Shown here: positions 45,400 to 54,179 of the stretch, piece by piece
Numbering within the stretch: the stretch's first letter is position 1
How the letters are laid out: each line of letters begins with the position of its first letter
Origin: Anaerococcus obesiensis ph10
GTDB taxonomy: Bacteria; Bacillota; Clostridia; Tissierellales; Peptoniphilaceae
DNA length: 64,000 nucleotides
Direction: 5' to 3'
Assembly: GCF_000311745.1 (NCBI RefSeq)
Contig: NZ_HE978532.1
Location: 532,949 to 596,948, forward strand
Translations under genes and position numbers: made by a program
Notes under the pieces: model-generated
What the model saw: the letters and a program-made list of their open reading frames with translations, nothing else
What the model was told of the DNA's origin: nothing
Databases searched by the model: none

Positions 45400-46527
45400 T
45401 TATTTTTGGTATTTTTTCTCCCCATTTAGATAGGTTGCTTTTAAATTTAAATCGTAATCTAATAATATAAAATCTGCATCGTAGCCTTGTTTTATTTTTC
45501 CGCATACATTATCTATTCCTACGGATTTTGCTGGGACTAATGATGCCATTTGTACTGCTTCAAATACATCTACTATATCCCAATTTACTACATTTTGAAC
45601 AGCTTCTTTTAATTTTAAAATTGAGCCTGCTAATGATCCTGATTCTAATCTTGCTGTTCCATTTTCTACTTTTACTGGAAATTCTCCCAATTTATATGAT
45701 CCTTCTGGCATTCCTCCTGCCATCATACAATCTGTTATTAGGGCAATTTTGTCATAGCCTTTTTTATTTATCAAAATTTCTGCAGCAGCTGGATTTACGT
45801 GATGACCATCACAAATTAATTCTGATATTGCATCTGAATTCATAGCTGCTCCTACCATACCAGGATTTCTGTGATGAAGTCCGCTCATTCCATTAAAAGT
45901 GTGGACAAAAATATTTGCTCCATCTTCTACAGCTTTTATTGCCTCATCATAAGAGGCATCGGAGTGGCCTAGGGCAACATAAACTCCCATGGCATTTGCT
46001 TTTTTTATAAATTCTTGTGATCCGGCTCTTTCTGGAGCTATGGCAATTTTATTTACAAGTCCATCTGATAATTCTTTCCATTTTTTCAATTTTTCTATAT
46101 CAGGATCGGACATATATTTTTCATTTTGAGCGCCCTTATATTTTTCTGTAAAAAATGGACCTTCCAAAAATATTCCCCTAACTTTTGCACCCTTTACATC
46201 CTTATATTCTTCTCCCACAACTTTTACAGCTTCATTTAATCTTTCAGTTGAATCTGTAAGAGTTGTTGGCAAAAATGATGTAACACCTGTTTCAAGCAAG
46301 CCTTGTGAAATTATATCCAAAGCTCCTTTTTTGGCATTCATTATATCCTCATTTTTGTAGCCGTGAATGTGGGTATCCACAAGTCCTGGAGCCAAAATTC
46401 CTTCCAAATAAGTAAAATTTTCTGGCTCATTTTTGGAAAGTGATTTTACCTTTCCATCTTCCACTTCTACAAATAAATCTTTTTCAATTTTGTCTTCTAG
46501 TATTACGTAATCTGCTTTGTAAATCAT
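45400..46527 (-). CDS. nagA: N-acetylglucosamine-6-phosphate deacetylase (may also act on GalNAc-6-P)
   Basis: A 375-residue amidohydrolase: LAPGLVDTHIHGYKNEDIMNA (metal site HxH), EGPFFTEKYKGAQN, LGHSDASYDEAI, HTFNGMSGLHHRNPGMVG, and the catalytic Asp in ALITDCMMAGG. It removes acetate from the phosphorylated sugar. It stands convergent to the galactosamine PTS operon, and no operator like those at 38766/41728/42062 lies before it, so its regulation differs. AgaA function is possible because no other deacetylase is seen. Confidence 0.95.
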   Translation of the reverse strand: MIYKADYVILEDKIEKDLFVEVEDGKVKSLSKNEPENFTYLEGILAPGLVDTHIHGYKNEDIMNAKKGALDIISQGLLETGVTSFLPTTLTDSTERLNEAVKVVGEEYKDVKGAKVRGIFLEGPFFTEKYKGAQNEKYMSDPDIEKLKKWKELSDGLVNKIAIAPERAGSQEFIKKANAMGVYVALGHSDASYDEAIKAVEDGANIFVHTFNGMSGLHHRNPGMVGAAMNSDAISELICDGHHVNPAAAEILINKKGYDKIALITDCMMAGGMPEGSYKLGEFPVKVENGTARLESGSLAGSILKLKEAVQNVVNWDIVDVFEAVQMASLVPAKSVGIDNVCGKIKQGYDADFILLDYDLNLKATYLNGEKKYQK

Positions 46528-46670
46528 AAATTCTCCTTTTCTTTTCTACTTTTACAATACCGAAATGAATAATTTTTTCAATTTATATTTTTGATAAATT
46601 TTATAATAATCTCTACAAATCTTAAAAAAATCTTTGGATAGAATAATTTATAAAATCTTTAATTTTATCT

Positions 46671-46685
46671 TGCAAATCATTTGCA
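46671..46685 (+). promoter_or_regulatory. Zur/Fur-family-like palindrome A upstream of zinc operon
   Basis: TGCAAAT-C-ATTTGCA, a perfect 7-1-7 inverted repeat, about 80 bases before the SBP start codon. Architecture is that of Fur-family boxes. Confidence 0.7.
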
Positions 46686-46718
46686 TTTATTTTTTTTCTG
46701 TAGTAGAATTAAAAATAT

Positions 46719-46738
46719 TATAATGCGAATCATTTGCA
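46719..46738 (+). promoter_or_regulatory. -10 box and palindrome B of zinc operon
   Basis: TATAAT (46719-46724) runs straight into TGCGAAT-C-ATTTGCA (46724-46738), differing from palindrome A by one base. A repressor here would cover the transcript start. No good -35 box was seen 17 bases upstream. Confidence 0.7.
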
Positions 46739-46752
46739 ATAAAGGAGATTAT

Positions 46753-47685
46753 ATGAAACACAAAAAAACAAATTTATTGGCGGTTTTTTTAATTTTTGGA
46801 TTTATTTTTTTATTTGGGGGATGTCAAAAAGAAAATATTTCAAAAAAAGAAGATTCTTCTAATAAGAAATTAATTTATACAAGCTTTTTTCCTGTGGAGG
46901 AGCTTACAAAAAGAATTGTTGGCGATAAATTTATTGTCAAATCTATTATTGATAAAAGCCAAGAGCCTCATTCTTTTGAGCTAAAAACTGACGATATTAA
47001 AAATATTATCAAGGCTGATTTGGTAATTTATAACGGAGCTTCTATGGAAACTTTCATTGATGATTTAAAAAATTCTTCTGATAATAAGGAAAAATTTGTT
47101 GATCTTTCTAAAAATTTAACTTTACTTTCTTCAGCAAAGGATGGAAAAGTTTCAAAGGATAAGGTAAATCCTCACACTTGGCTTTCTATAAAAAATGCCA
47201 TGACTGAGCTTGAGGATATTTATGAAAAAGTTGTTGAAATTGATCCTAAAAACAAGAATTTCTACAAGAAAAATCTTGATGAAAATATTGCAAAATTCAA
47301 GCAATTAGACAAAAAATTTGCTGATGAGCTTAAAAATGTTGATGAGAATAAAAGATATTTTGTTGTTTCTCATGCCGCTTTTAATTATTTGGCTGATGAT
47401 TATAATTTAAAACAAGTTGCAGTTACAGGAATATCTCCTGAGGATGAGCCATCTGCTAAACAACTTAAAACTATAGCTGATTTTGTGAAAAAACATGATA
47501 TTTCTACAATATTTTTTGAAGGAAAGGCTACCCCAAAAGTTGCTGAAACTTTGGCAAAATCTACGAATACAAAAACTTCAACTTTATATACTATGGAAAA
47601 TTTGACTAAAGAGGAAGCTGAAATGGGTTATTTGAAATTGATGGAAAAAAATTTGGAAGCCTTGAAAGAGTCTTTTTATGAGTAA
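46753..47685 (+). CDS. znuA: Zinc/manganese ABC transporter solute-binding lipoprotein
   Basis: A 310-residue lipoprotein (lipobox LFGGC, about residue 20) of the cluster A-I metal-binding family. Metal-ligand segments: EPHSFEL, NPHTWLSIKN, SHAAFNYLADDY and IFFEGKATPK, i.e. His, His, His, Glu/Asp, usual for the family. The ATG at 46753 follows AAAGGAG. It overlaps the ATPase gene. The palindromes upstream and the Pht-like lipoprotein downstream favour zinc over manganese. Confidence 0.93.
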   Translation: MKHKKTNLLAVFLIFGFIFLFGGCQKENISKKEDSSNKKLIYTSFFPVEELTKRIVGDKFIVKSIIDKSQEPHSFELKTDDIKNIIKADLVIYNGASMETFIDDLKNSSDNKEKFVDLSKNLTLLSSAKDGKVSKDKVNPHTWLSIKNAMTELEDIYEKVVEIDPKNKNFYKKNLDENIAKFKQLDKKFADELKNVDENKRYFVVSHAAFNYLADDYNLKQVAVTGISPEDEPSAKQLKTIADFVKKHDISTIFFEGKATPKVAETLAKSTNTKTSTLYTMENLTKEEAEMGYLKLMEKNLEALKESFYE

Positions 47686-48361
47686 GTTTGCAATAGAGAT
47701 TAAAAATTTAAGTTTTTCTTATGAAAATGAAATTATTTTGGAAAATTTATCTATGCAGGTTGAAAAAGGAAAATTCGCCTTGATAATTGGTGAAAATGGT
47801 GCTGGAAAAACAACTCTTATTCGTTTAATTTTAAATCAATTAAAGGATTATAGGGGAGAGATTAAAATTTTTTCTGATTTGATAGAAAAGTCTAATCATT
47901 ACAAAGATTTAGCTTACATTTCTCAAACTTCTGTTCAATCTTATAAACTTTTTCCAACGAATGTTAAGGAAGTTATTCAAAACCACATAAAATTTTTGAA
48001 TAAATCTTACGATATTGATAAGCTCTTGAAAGATTTTGATTTGCTTGATGTGAAAAATCATGCTCTTTGTGATTTGTCTGGAGGACAAATCCAACGACTG
48101 GCTTTGATTTTAGCTTTTATAAAAGATGCAAAGCTGCTTATTTTGGATGAGCCTACGGCTGCTATAGATATGAAATTTTCTAGGGATTTTTATGAGCGTT
48201 TGAAAAATTTAACAAACAACGGAAAAACTATTTTGATGATTAGCCACGATTATAAACTTGCATCTATTTTTTCTGATGAAGTTTTTCATTTGTCTGATAA
48301 GAAAATTAGAAAAATCGACAAAAATAAATTAAAGGAAAGTTTGGGAGATTTTTATGTTTAA
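47678..48361 (+). CDS. znuC: Metal ABC transporter ATPase
   Basis: A 227-residue ATPase: Walker A IGENGAGKTTLIR, signature LSGGQIQRLALILAF, Walker B LLILDEPTAAID, switch His MISHD. It powers uptake with the binding protein and permease on either side, and overlaps each of them by eight bases. Confidence 0.95.
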   Translation: MSKFAIEIKNLSFSYENEIILENLSMQVEKGKFALIIGENGAGKTTLIRLILNQLKDYRGEIKIFSDLIEKSNHYKDLAYISQTSVQSYKLFPTNVKEVIQNHIKFLNKSYDIDKLLKDFDLLDVKNHALCDLSGGQIQRLALILAFIKDAKLLILDEPTAAIDMKFSRDFYERLKNLTNNGKTILMISHDYKLASIFSDEVFHLSDKKIRKIDKNKLKESLGDFYV

Positions 48362-49145
48362 TATTTTTGAATATGATTTTATGCAAAAGGCATTTGTGGC
48401 TGGAGCTTTAATTGCTATTATCCTTCCTTGTATTGGTCAATTAGTTCTGATAAAAAGACTTTCAATGATTGGGGATACTCTATCCCATTCATCTTTAGCA
48501 GGTCTTAGCATAGGTCTTGCATTTGGCATAAGCCCAATTCTTTCGGCTATGATTTTTTGTATATTTGCTGCTTTTTCTATAGAAATTATTAGAAATAAAT
48601 TGAAAAATTACCAAGAAGTTTCAACAGTAATTATACTAGCAGCATCAATTGGAATTGCTGGAATTATGGCTGATTTATCCGCAAGTGCAAATGCTATTTG
48701 TTCATATCTTTTTGGCTCAATTGTTACAATTTCTCAAGAAGAATTTTATTTGTTAGTTGGTTTAAGTCTTTGCTTTTTAATAATTTATTTTCATTTTTAC
48801 AATGATTTTTACCTTTTGCTTTTTGATCCAAATTCTTCTCAAATTTTGGGCCTTAGAGTTAAGCTATTGAATTTTACAATAAGTTTTTTGACAGCGATAG
48901 CTGTAGCAATTTCTGCAAAAACAATTGGCTCTTTGATAGTTTCCTCACTTTTGGTTATTCCATCAATTATGGCAATACAAATTTGCAAATCTTACAAAAA
49001 TAGCTTAATCCTTTCCATAATTTTTTCCTTGGTTTTTGTATTTGCAGGACTTATGCTTTCTTATATTTTTAACCTAAGACCTGGTTCAGTTGTAGTTTTA
49101 ATAGCGGTATTTAGTTTGATTTTAGTACTTTTAATAAAAAAATAG
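48354..49145 (+). CDS. znuB: Metal ABC transporter permease
   Basis: A 263-residue permease with seven to eight membrane helices. LIKRLSMIGDTLSHSSLAGLSIGLAFG is the family signature. Its first eight bases overlap the ATPase gene. Second half of the transport channel is formed by a second copy of the same subunit. Confidence 0.94.
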   Translation: MFNIFEYDFMQKAFVAGALIAIILPCIGQLVLIKRLSMIGDTLSHSSLAGLSIGLAFGISPILSAMIFCIFAAFSIEIIRNKLKNYQEVSTVIILAASIGIAGIMADLSASANAICSYLFGSIVTISQEEFYLLVGLSLCFLIIYFHFYNDFYLLLFDPNSSQILGLRVKLLNFTISFLTAIAVAISAKTIGSLIVSSLLVIPSIMAIQICKSYKNSLILSIIFSLVFVFAGLMLSYIFNLRPGSVVVLIAVFSLILVLLIKK

Positions 49146-49153
49146 GAGATTAT

Positions 49154-51109
49154 ATGAAAAATAAAAAAATAATTGCCCTTGCTTTGGCAACATCTTTCGT
49201 TTTGACTTCATGTTTTAATAAAAATAACGAAAAAATCCAAGACAAAAAAGAAAAAAAAGCAAGCGTAAAAACAGAACAAAAAATAAAAGAAGACAATACT
49301 ACAGAAGTTTTAGTCGATTCAGAAATTAAAAAAGATGACATAGTCAAAGTTGTAAAACACGGAGACCATTGGCATATTTTTACAAAAGACGGCAAAGAAC
49401 ACATCTCTTACAAAGATCCAAAAGATTTTGGAAAAGATGGAGGAGTTGATCTTATAGATGTAGTTGATACAAACAAATTAAAAAACAAAAATGTTATTGC
49501 CATAAAAAAACATGGCGATCATTGGCACGTTTATACAAAAGATGGTGGCGAATATTTAACATACGAAAATCCATCAGGGCTTTTCCCAAATATAAAAATT
49601 GGAACATACACAGGAAACCATAGCACAAATCCTACAAGTCAAGCAAAAAACAAAACAAGCAATTCGCAAAAACTATCGGGAGATAAGGTTGTAAAAATAT
49701 TACAACACGGCGACCATTGGCATATCTATACAGCAAATGGAAATGAATATATTTCATATTCAAATCCAAGCACTTCATATCCACATATAAAAATTGGAAT
49801 ATATACTGGAAATCATTCAAATCAAAATACCAAAACAAATAAAAAACTTGCAAATGCAGGAAACAATTCGAAAAACAATAGAAAAAATAAAAATAATAAA
49901 AATAATAAAAACGAAAATTCATCAAGCAAGGAAAAAGATAGACTTGAGAAAATAAAAAATTTAAAATTAATTCCAATCTTAGGAAAGGGAACTATAAACA
50001 GGTATGACATAGTAAAAATTCTTGTGCACAATGACCACTACCACGTTTATGATTCAAAAAATAGAGAAGCAATAACCTACACAAATCCAAAAGATTTATT
50101 CCCTAAGGCATACTTTGGCGAATATGGAAATAAAAATCATACAGAAAACAAAAAACCAGAAAAAAATAATCCTGAAGTTAAGCCACCAAAAGATGAAAAT
50201 AAAGATGGAAAATGGCCAAAAGGAATTACCAAAATAATTGACCACAAAGACCACTGGCATTTGTACAGAGGCGATGAAGAAGTTGGGGTAGTAAAAGAAA
50301 ATCCAAGACATATTTATCCAGACGCAGAATATATAGTAGAAAAAAACGAAAGCGATGATATTGCCGTATCAGACGATGAAATTTTCGAATATAAAGATAT
50401 AAGAGCCGAATTAATAGAAGGAGTAATTCCATACCTTGAAGGCGACCTATCAAAATTTACACATTTTGGAAATCTTCCAGAAAATGAAGCAGTATATGGG
50501 TCAAACGGAATAAGAGAAAATATATTTTATTGGTACCATCAAAACCATTATCATGCAAAAACAATCAAACAAATCATCCAAATGCAAAAAGATAAAAAAT
50601 TTGGTCCATACACAGCCAAAGACGTTGTAAAAACAATAAAATACAAAATAGAAAACCCAAACACAAACCTAGAATACAAATCAAAAATAAAAATCGAAGA
50701 TATAAAAGAATTCTTGAAAAACCACTATAAAGTAGACTCATCAGATATTTTAAATATAGGAGATTCAATGGTTCAAGTATTCATACAAGATCAAACCCTA
50801 AACTTCTATACAAGAGATTTTGAAATGAAAAATGGAAAAATTACCTACAAAAAAGATTTACCAAAAGTTTCAATCAAAAAAGAAACAATAGAAGAAGAAA
50901 ATGAAACAAAAGAAATTACCGAAAATAAAAAAATAGAAAATATTGAAAAAAAAGAAAATAGCAAAAAAGAAAATAACAACAACGATAAGTCAAATACCCA
51001 AGAAAACAAAAAGGAAAAAGACCAAACAAATACAAAACAAGTAAAGGAGATAAATCCAACAGAAGAAATAAAAAAAGAAAATCCAACCAGTAGCGAAAAT
51101 AACCATTAA
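49154..51109 (+). CDS. His-triad (Pht-like) zinc-scavenging surface lipoprotein, six triads
   Basis: A 651-residue lipoprotein (lipobox VLTSC, Cys20) anchored to the outer face. Six HxxHxH triads: H69-H72-H74, H120-H123-H125, H185-H188-H190, H292-H295-H297, H364-H367-H369 and H462-H465-H467, in units with D-I/V-K-hhxHGDHWHhYTxxG pattern, as in pneumococcal PhtA-E. Pht proteins bind zinc and pass it to AdcA-type receptors. Between triads are Asn/Lys-rich linkers; the last 80 residues are a highly charged Lys/Glu/Asn tail. It is the last gene of the zinc operon, nine bases after the permease. Confidence 0.92.
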   Translation: MKNKKIIALALATSFVLTSCFNKNNEKIQDKKEKKASVKTEQKIKEDNTTEVLVDSEIKKDDIVKVVKHGDHWHIFTKDGKEHISYKDPKDFGKDGGVDLIDVVDTNKLKNKNVIAIKKHGDHWHVYTKDGGEYLTYENPSGLFPNIKIGTYTGNHSTNPTSQAKNKTSNSQKLSGDKVVKILQHGDHWHIYTANGNEYISYSNPSTSYPHIKIGIYTGNHSNQNTKTNKKLANAGNNSKNNRKNKNNKNNKNENSSSKEKDRLEKIKNLKLIPILGKGTINRYDIVKILVHNDHYHVYDSKNREAITYTNPKDLFPKAYFGEYGNKNHTENKKPEKNNPEVKPPKDENKDGKWPKGITKIIDHKDHWHLYRGDEEVGVVKENPRHIYPDAEYIVEKNESDDIAVSDDEIFEYKDIRAELIEGVIPYLEGDLSKFTHFGNLPENEAVYGSNGIRENIFYWYHQNHYHAKTIKQIIQMQKDKKFGPYTAKDVVKTIKYKIENPNTNLEYKSKIKIEDIKEFLKNHYKVDSSDILNIGDSMVQVFIQDQTLNFYTRDFEMKNGKITYKKDLPKVSIKKETIEEENETKEITENKKIENIEKKENSKKENNNNDKSNTQENKKEKDQTNTKQVKEINPTEEIKKENPTSSENNH

Positions 51110-51189
51110 AATACTTAGAAAAATTTAAACTATAAAAAATAACACTTATCCAGCTTGATTTTGTTAATACACTTGCACATATTTAAAAT

Positions 51190-51270
51190 TCATAGCTATG
51201 ACCTATAAGATGCCCTCTTTCTGGCAAATCCATCAAAGAGGGCAGACATTTATCAAGATAGCTAGTTTTT
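51190..51270. other. Nested-stem structured element after the zinc operon
   Basis: TAGCTAT (51193-51199) pairs with ATAGCTA (51258-51264), enclosing a 10-bp perfect stem TGCCCTCTTT (51211-51220) / AAAGAGGGCA (51235-51244), with GTTTTT after the outer stem. It could be a terminator for the zinc operon or a small structured RNA. No family was recognised. Confidence 0.5.
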
Positions 51271-51328
51271 ATTAACTATAAAAAATCATATAAATTTAAT
51301 TTTTCCTAATCAACATTGAAAAGAAATA

Positions 51329-51393
51329 AAAAACAGGCTGATCTTAGCTTACTCCCAAATTATATGGGATAGGTCAAATCCACCTGTTTTTTA
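51329..51393. terminator. Long-loop terminator-like hairpin between convergent genes
   Basis: AAAAAACAGG (51329-51338) and CCTGTTTTTT (51384-51393) flank 45 bases that contain an inner CCCA/TGGG stem. It lies between the zinc operon and the CmpB-like gene. Confidence 0.65.
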
Positions 51394-51401
51394 AAAATGT
51401 T

Positions 51402-52127
51402 CTATGATTTTTTTCTTTCCTCTTCGATTTTTTCTATTCCCTTTAAAATTCTTTCAGCAATTTTATTTCTTGATTCACTCATCCTAAAGGAAACAACCCT
51501 TCTTAGAGCTTTTGGACTGTACATTTTTTTCTTTCTGTAATAATTATCAACTCTTTGAGTCATTTTTTCTTGGAATTCTTCCTCAATTTCATCAAGTTGT
51601 TTTTGGAAATTCGTCAAGTTTACAACAGTAAGAGTTAAATCCGATGAATGTATTCCAATCAAAATAAAAGGCAAAATTATTACAAAAATTTCTGGCAAAA
51701 GCAAGTACAAATTCTCTGCCATAGGAATCAAATAATTCATAACCAAAATTCCAGCAAGACCAAAACCAACAGAAGTTGGCACAGAAGTTCTTCCATTTAA
51801 ATTCAAAGGCACATCCGTATAATCCCACCATCTTGCATGGAATAATTTCTCAAGAATATATGAAGTGGGATATTCCAAAATCATGGAAACCACAAATCCC
51901 ACAACAAAAATTTGAAGCGAAGAAAGTCTTTCCAAGACTCCACCATTTACCAAATCATAAGCAAAAAGAGCAAAAATCGAACCAAAACCATAAATCGGAC
52001 AAAGAGGTCCATACAAAAAACCCCTATTTTGCCATTTTTGATTTTGAGCCGTACAATAAATACTTTCCCAAACCCAACCCAAAAGGGCAAAGAAAAAATA
52101 AAAAACTATATACCTATTAATTACCAT
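51402..52127 (-). CDS. Putative ABC transporter permease, CmpB family
   Basis: A 241-residue membrane protein with about five helices. FALLGWVWESIYC, RGFLYGPLCPIYGFG and YTDVPLNLNGRTSV are typical of the CmpB/PF06541 family, a widespread but uncharacterised group of Firmicutes membrane proteins. The basic C-terminal tail is coiled and charged. Single gene. Confidence 0.88.
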   Translation of the reverse strand: MVINRYIVFYFFFALLGWVWESIYCTAQNQKWQNRGFLYGPLCPIYGFGSIFALFAYDLVNGGVLERLSSLQIFVVGFVVSMILEYPTSYILEKLFHARWWDYTDVPLNLNGRTSVPTSVGFGLAGILVMNYLIPMAENLYLLLPEIFVIILPFILIGIHSSDLTLTVVNLTNFQKQLDEIEEEFQEKMTQRVDNYYRKKKMYSPKALRRVVSFRMSESRNKIAERILKGIEKIEEERKKS

Positions 52128-52285
52128 AAACCACCTATCCCTAATTTCTAAATCTTTTACTAATATTATAAGCGATTTAGCAAAAAAAATAAAACGAAAG
52201 AAATTGTTTGAAATATAGTTTATAGTTTAGCCTATTGATTACATATAGTTTAATTTGATTTTTTTAATATTTTTCCTAACAAAAA

Positions 52286-52330
52286 TTGCCAGCTCTTTTC
52301 TCGATTAATAATACCCAAAAGAGCTGGCAA
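52286..52330. terminator. Terminator of the DHAP-shunt-like operon
   Basis: TTGCCAGCTCTTTT (52286-52299) and AAAAGAGCTGGCAA (52317-52330) form a perfect 14-bp stem, T-rich on the minus strand after it. Confidence 0.92.
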
Positions 52331-52338
52331 TTCATTCT

Positions 52339-53517
52339 TTATAACCTATTTTCGCTTGCGATTTTATAAATTTCTCTTATATCATCTTCATTTAAAGAAT
52401 AAAATCCACTTGTTTTTCCCCCATTTAAATTATTCAACTTTACTAATTCGTCAATATCGTAATCACAAATTCCTAGCTGAACAAAATTTAATGGCATTTT
52501 GATTTCTTCTAAAAAGTCTTCAAATTTTTCAATTCCCATCATAGCCGTTTCAATAGGTTTGTCATTATTTATTTCTATATCGAAAACTCTATTTGCAAAT
52601 TGAGCAAATCTTTCAGCTTTATGTTTTTTCGCAACATATCTCATCCATGCTGGAAATATAACAGCCATTCCTGCACCGTGATTGCAATTATATTTTGCTG
52701 ATAAAACATGTTCTAAATGATGTGAATTCCAATCTTGTTCTCTATCACAACCTATTATATTATTATGGGCTAAACTTCCTGCCCACATAATATTTTTTCT
52801 AGATTCTACATCATCTTTACAAAAAACTGCTTTCTTGCCTTCTTTTATTACTGATTTAATTATAGATTCAAGTAGCCTATCTGTTAAGTCTACATTTTCT
52901 GTGTTTGTAAAATATCTTTCTAGGCAATGTGCTATTATATCAGTAATTCCACAAGCTGTTTGATAGCTTGTCAAAGTCATAGTTAATTCTGGATTCATTA
53001 TAGCAAAAACTGGTCTTATTAGATCACTTTCTATTGCCATTTTCTCTAAAGTGTCATTATTTGTTAAGATAGCATTTGGTGAACTTTCACTTCCTGATGA
53101 TGCTATAGTTAAAATCACACCAATTTCAACAGCTTTCTCTATTTCTTTACCTAAATAAAAATCCCAAACATCCCCATTACAACATAATCCTACAGCAACA
53201 GATTTTGCAAGATCAATCGCACTTCCGCCTCCAACAGCTAATATAAAATCTACGTCATTCTTTCTTGCAAGATCTATACATTCATAAGCCATATCTGTAG
53301 TAGGATTTGTTTTTACTCCACTATATTCTACATATGAAATCATATTTTCATCTAAAATTTTCTCAACTGTGTCTATCAATCCACTTTTTTTAGAAGAGGA
53401 GCTGTAAATTATTAATATATTTTTATTTTTAAGTTTTTTTAGCTCTTCGCCTAATTTATTATGTGAATCTAGACCAAAAATATATTTTGTAGGGCTATAA
53501 TACGTAAATGAATTCAT
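52339..53517 (-). CDS. Iron-containing alcohol dehydrogenase
   Basis: A 392-residue NAD(P)-dependent dehydrogenase: ILAVGGGSAIDLAKSVAVG (nucleotide binding), TIASSGSESSPNAI, and the iron site ACGITDIIAHCLERYF plus EHVLSAKYNCNHGAGMAVIFPAW with Asp and three His. Last gene of the operon. In a DHAP-shunt context its natural job is to reduce the aldehyde released by the aldolase (acetaldehyde or methylthioacetaldehyde). The short N-terminus is complete. Confidence 0.93.
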   Translation of the reverse strand: MNSFTYYSPTKYIFGLDSHNKLGEELKKLKNKNILIIYSSSSKKSGLIDTVEKILDENMISYVEYSGVKTNPTTDMAYECIDLARKNDVDFILAVGGGSAIDLAKSVAVGLCCNGDVWDFYLGKEIEKAVEIGVILTIASSGSESSPNAILTNNDTLEKMAIESDLIRPVFAIMNPELTMTLTSYQTACGITDIIAHCLERYFTNTENVDLTDRLLESIIKSVIKEGKKAVFCKDDVESRKNIMWAGSLAHNNIIGCDREQDWNSHHLEHVLSAKYNCNHGAGMAVIFPAWMRYVAKKHKAERFAQFANRVFDIEINNDKPIETAMMGIEKFEDFLEEIKMPLNFVQLGICDYDIDELVKLNNLNGGKTSGFYSLNEDDIREIYKIASENRL

Positions 53518-53522
53518 TCTTA

Positions 53523-54179
53523 TTAATCCTTCTTTTGTGCTTGACCGTAACTTTTAAATCCCTCAGCTACTTCTTCCATCTCTTCATCTGTTAATAGAAC
53601 AGGTTTTCCAACACTCATCGCTCTATATTGGATTTCTGCAATATATTCCATTTCTTTGGCAAGTCCATAAGCTGATTTTAAGTTTTTACCGCAAACAACT
53701 AAGCCATGATTTGCGAGTAAAACAGCATTTGAATCTCCCGAAGCCTCAACTGCCGCTTTAGCTAATTTTTCTGTTCCATATCTTTCATACCTAGCACATG
53801 GTACTTCAAAAGCATTAGCATCTGCTATAACGTAATGAACTGGATATATAGGCATTCTTAAAGATGAAAAAGTTGTACAATAAACAGAATGAGTGTGTAC
53901 AACAGCTCTTGCTTCAGGTTTATTTTTGTAAAATAGTGTGTGTAAATGCCATTCACTTGATGGCTTTTTGTCACCTTCTACAATTTCTCCTTCTAAATTC
54001 ATAACAACTATATCCTCAGGTTTTGTCTTTAAGTAATCAACACCTGAAGGTGTTATAAAAACTAATCCTTTTTCAGCATCATATATACTAAGATTGCCAC
54101 TCGTTCCAGAACTAAGACCTTCTTTACTCATTATTTTCCCATATTCAACCAGTTCTTCTCTTTCTTTATTATAATTCAT
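53523..54179 (-). CDS. Class II aldolase (fuculose-phosphate aldolase family), Ald2/DrdA candidate
   Basis: A 218-residue zinc aldolase: GLSSGTSGNLSIYD, SSEWHLHTLFYKNKPEARAVVHTHSVY (catalytic Glu and zinc-binding HTH), LLANHGLVVCG (third His). It cleaves a ketopentose- or deoxyketose-1-phosphate to dihydroxyacetone phosphate and an aldehyde. Its stop codon region meets the ADH gene with a five-base gap. With MtnK- and MtnA-like genes, the substrate is probably 5-deoxyribulose- or 5-methylthioribulose-1-phosphate; fuculose-1-phosphate is the alternative. Confidence 0.88.
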   Translation of the reverse strand: MNYNKEREELVEYGKIMSKEGLSSGTSGNLSIYDAEKGLVFITPSGVDYLKTKPEDIVVMNLEGEIVEGDKKPSSEWHLHTLFYKNKPEARAVVHTHSVYCTTFSSLRMPIYPVHYVIADANAFEVPCARYERYGTEKLAKAAVEASGDSNAVLLANHGLVVCGKNLKSAYGLAKEMEYIAEIQYRAMSVGKPVLLTDEEMEEVAEGFKSYGQAQKKD

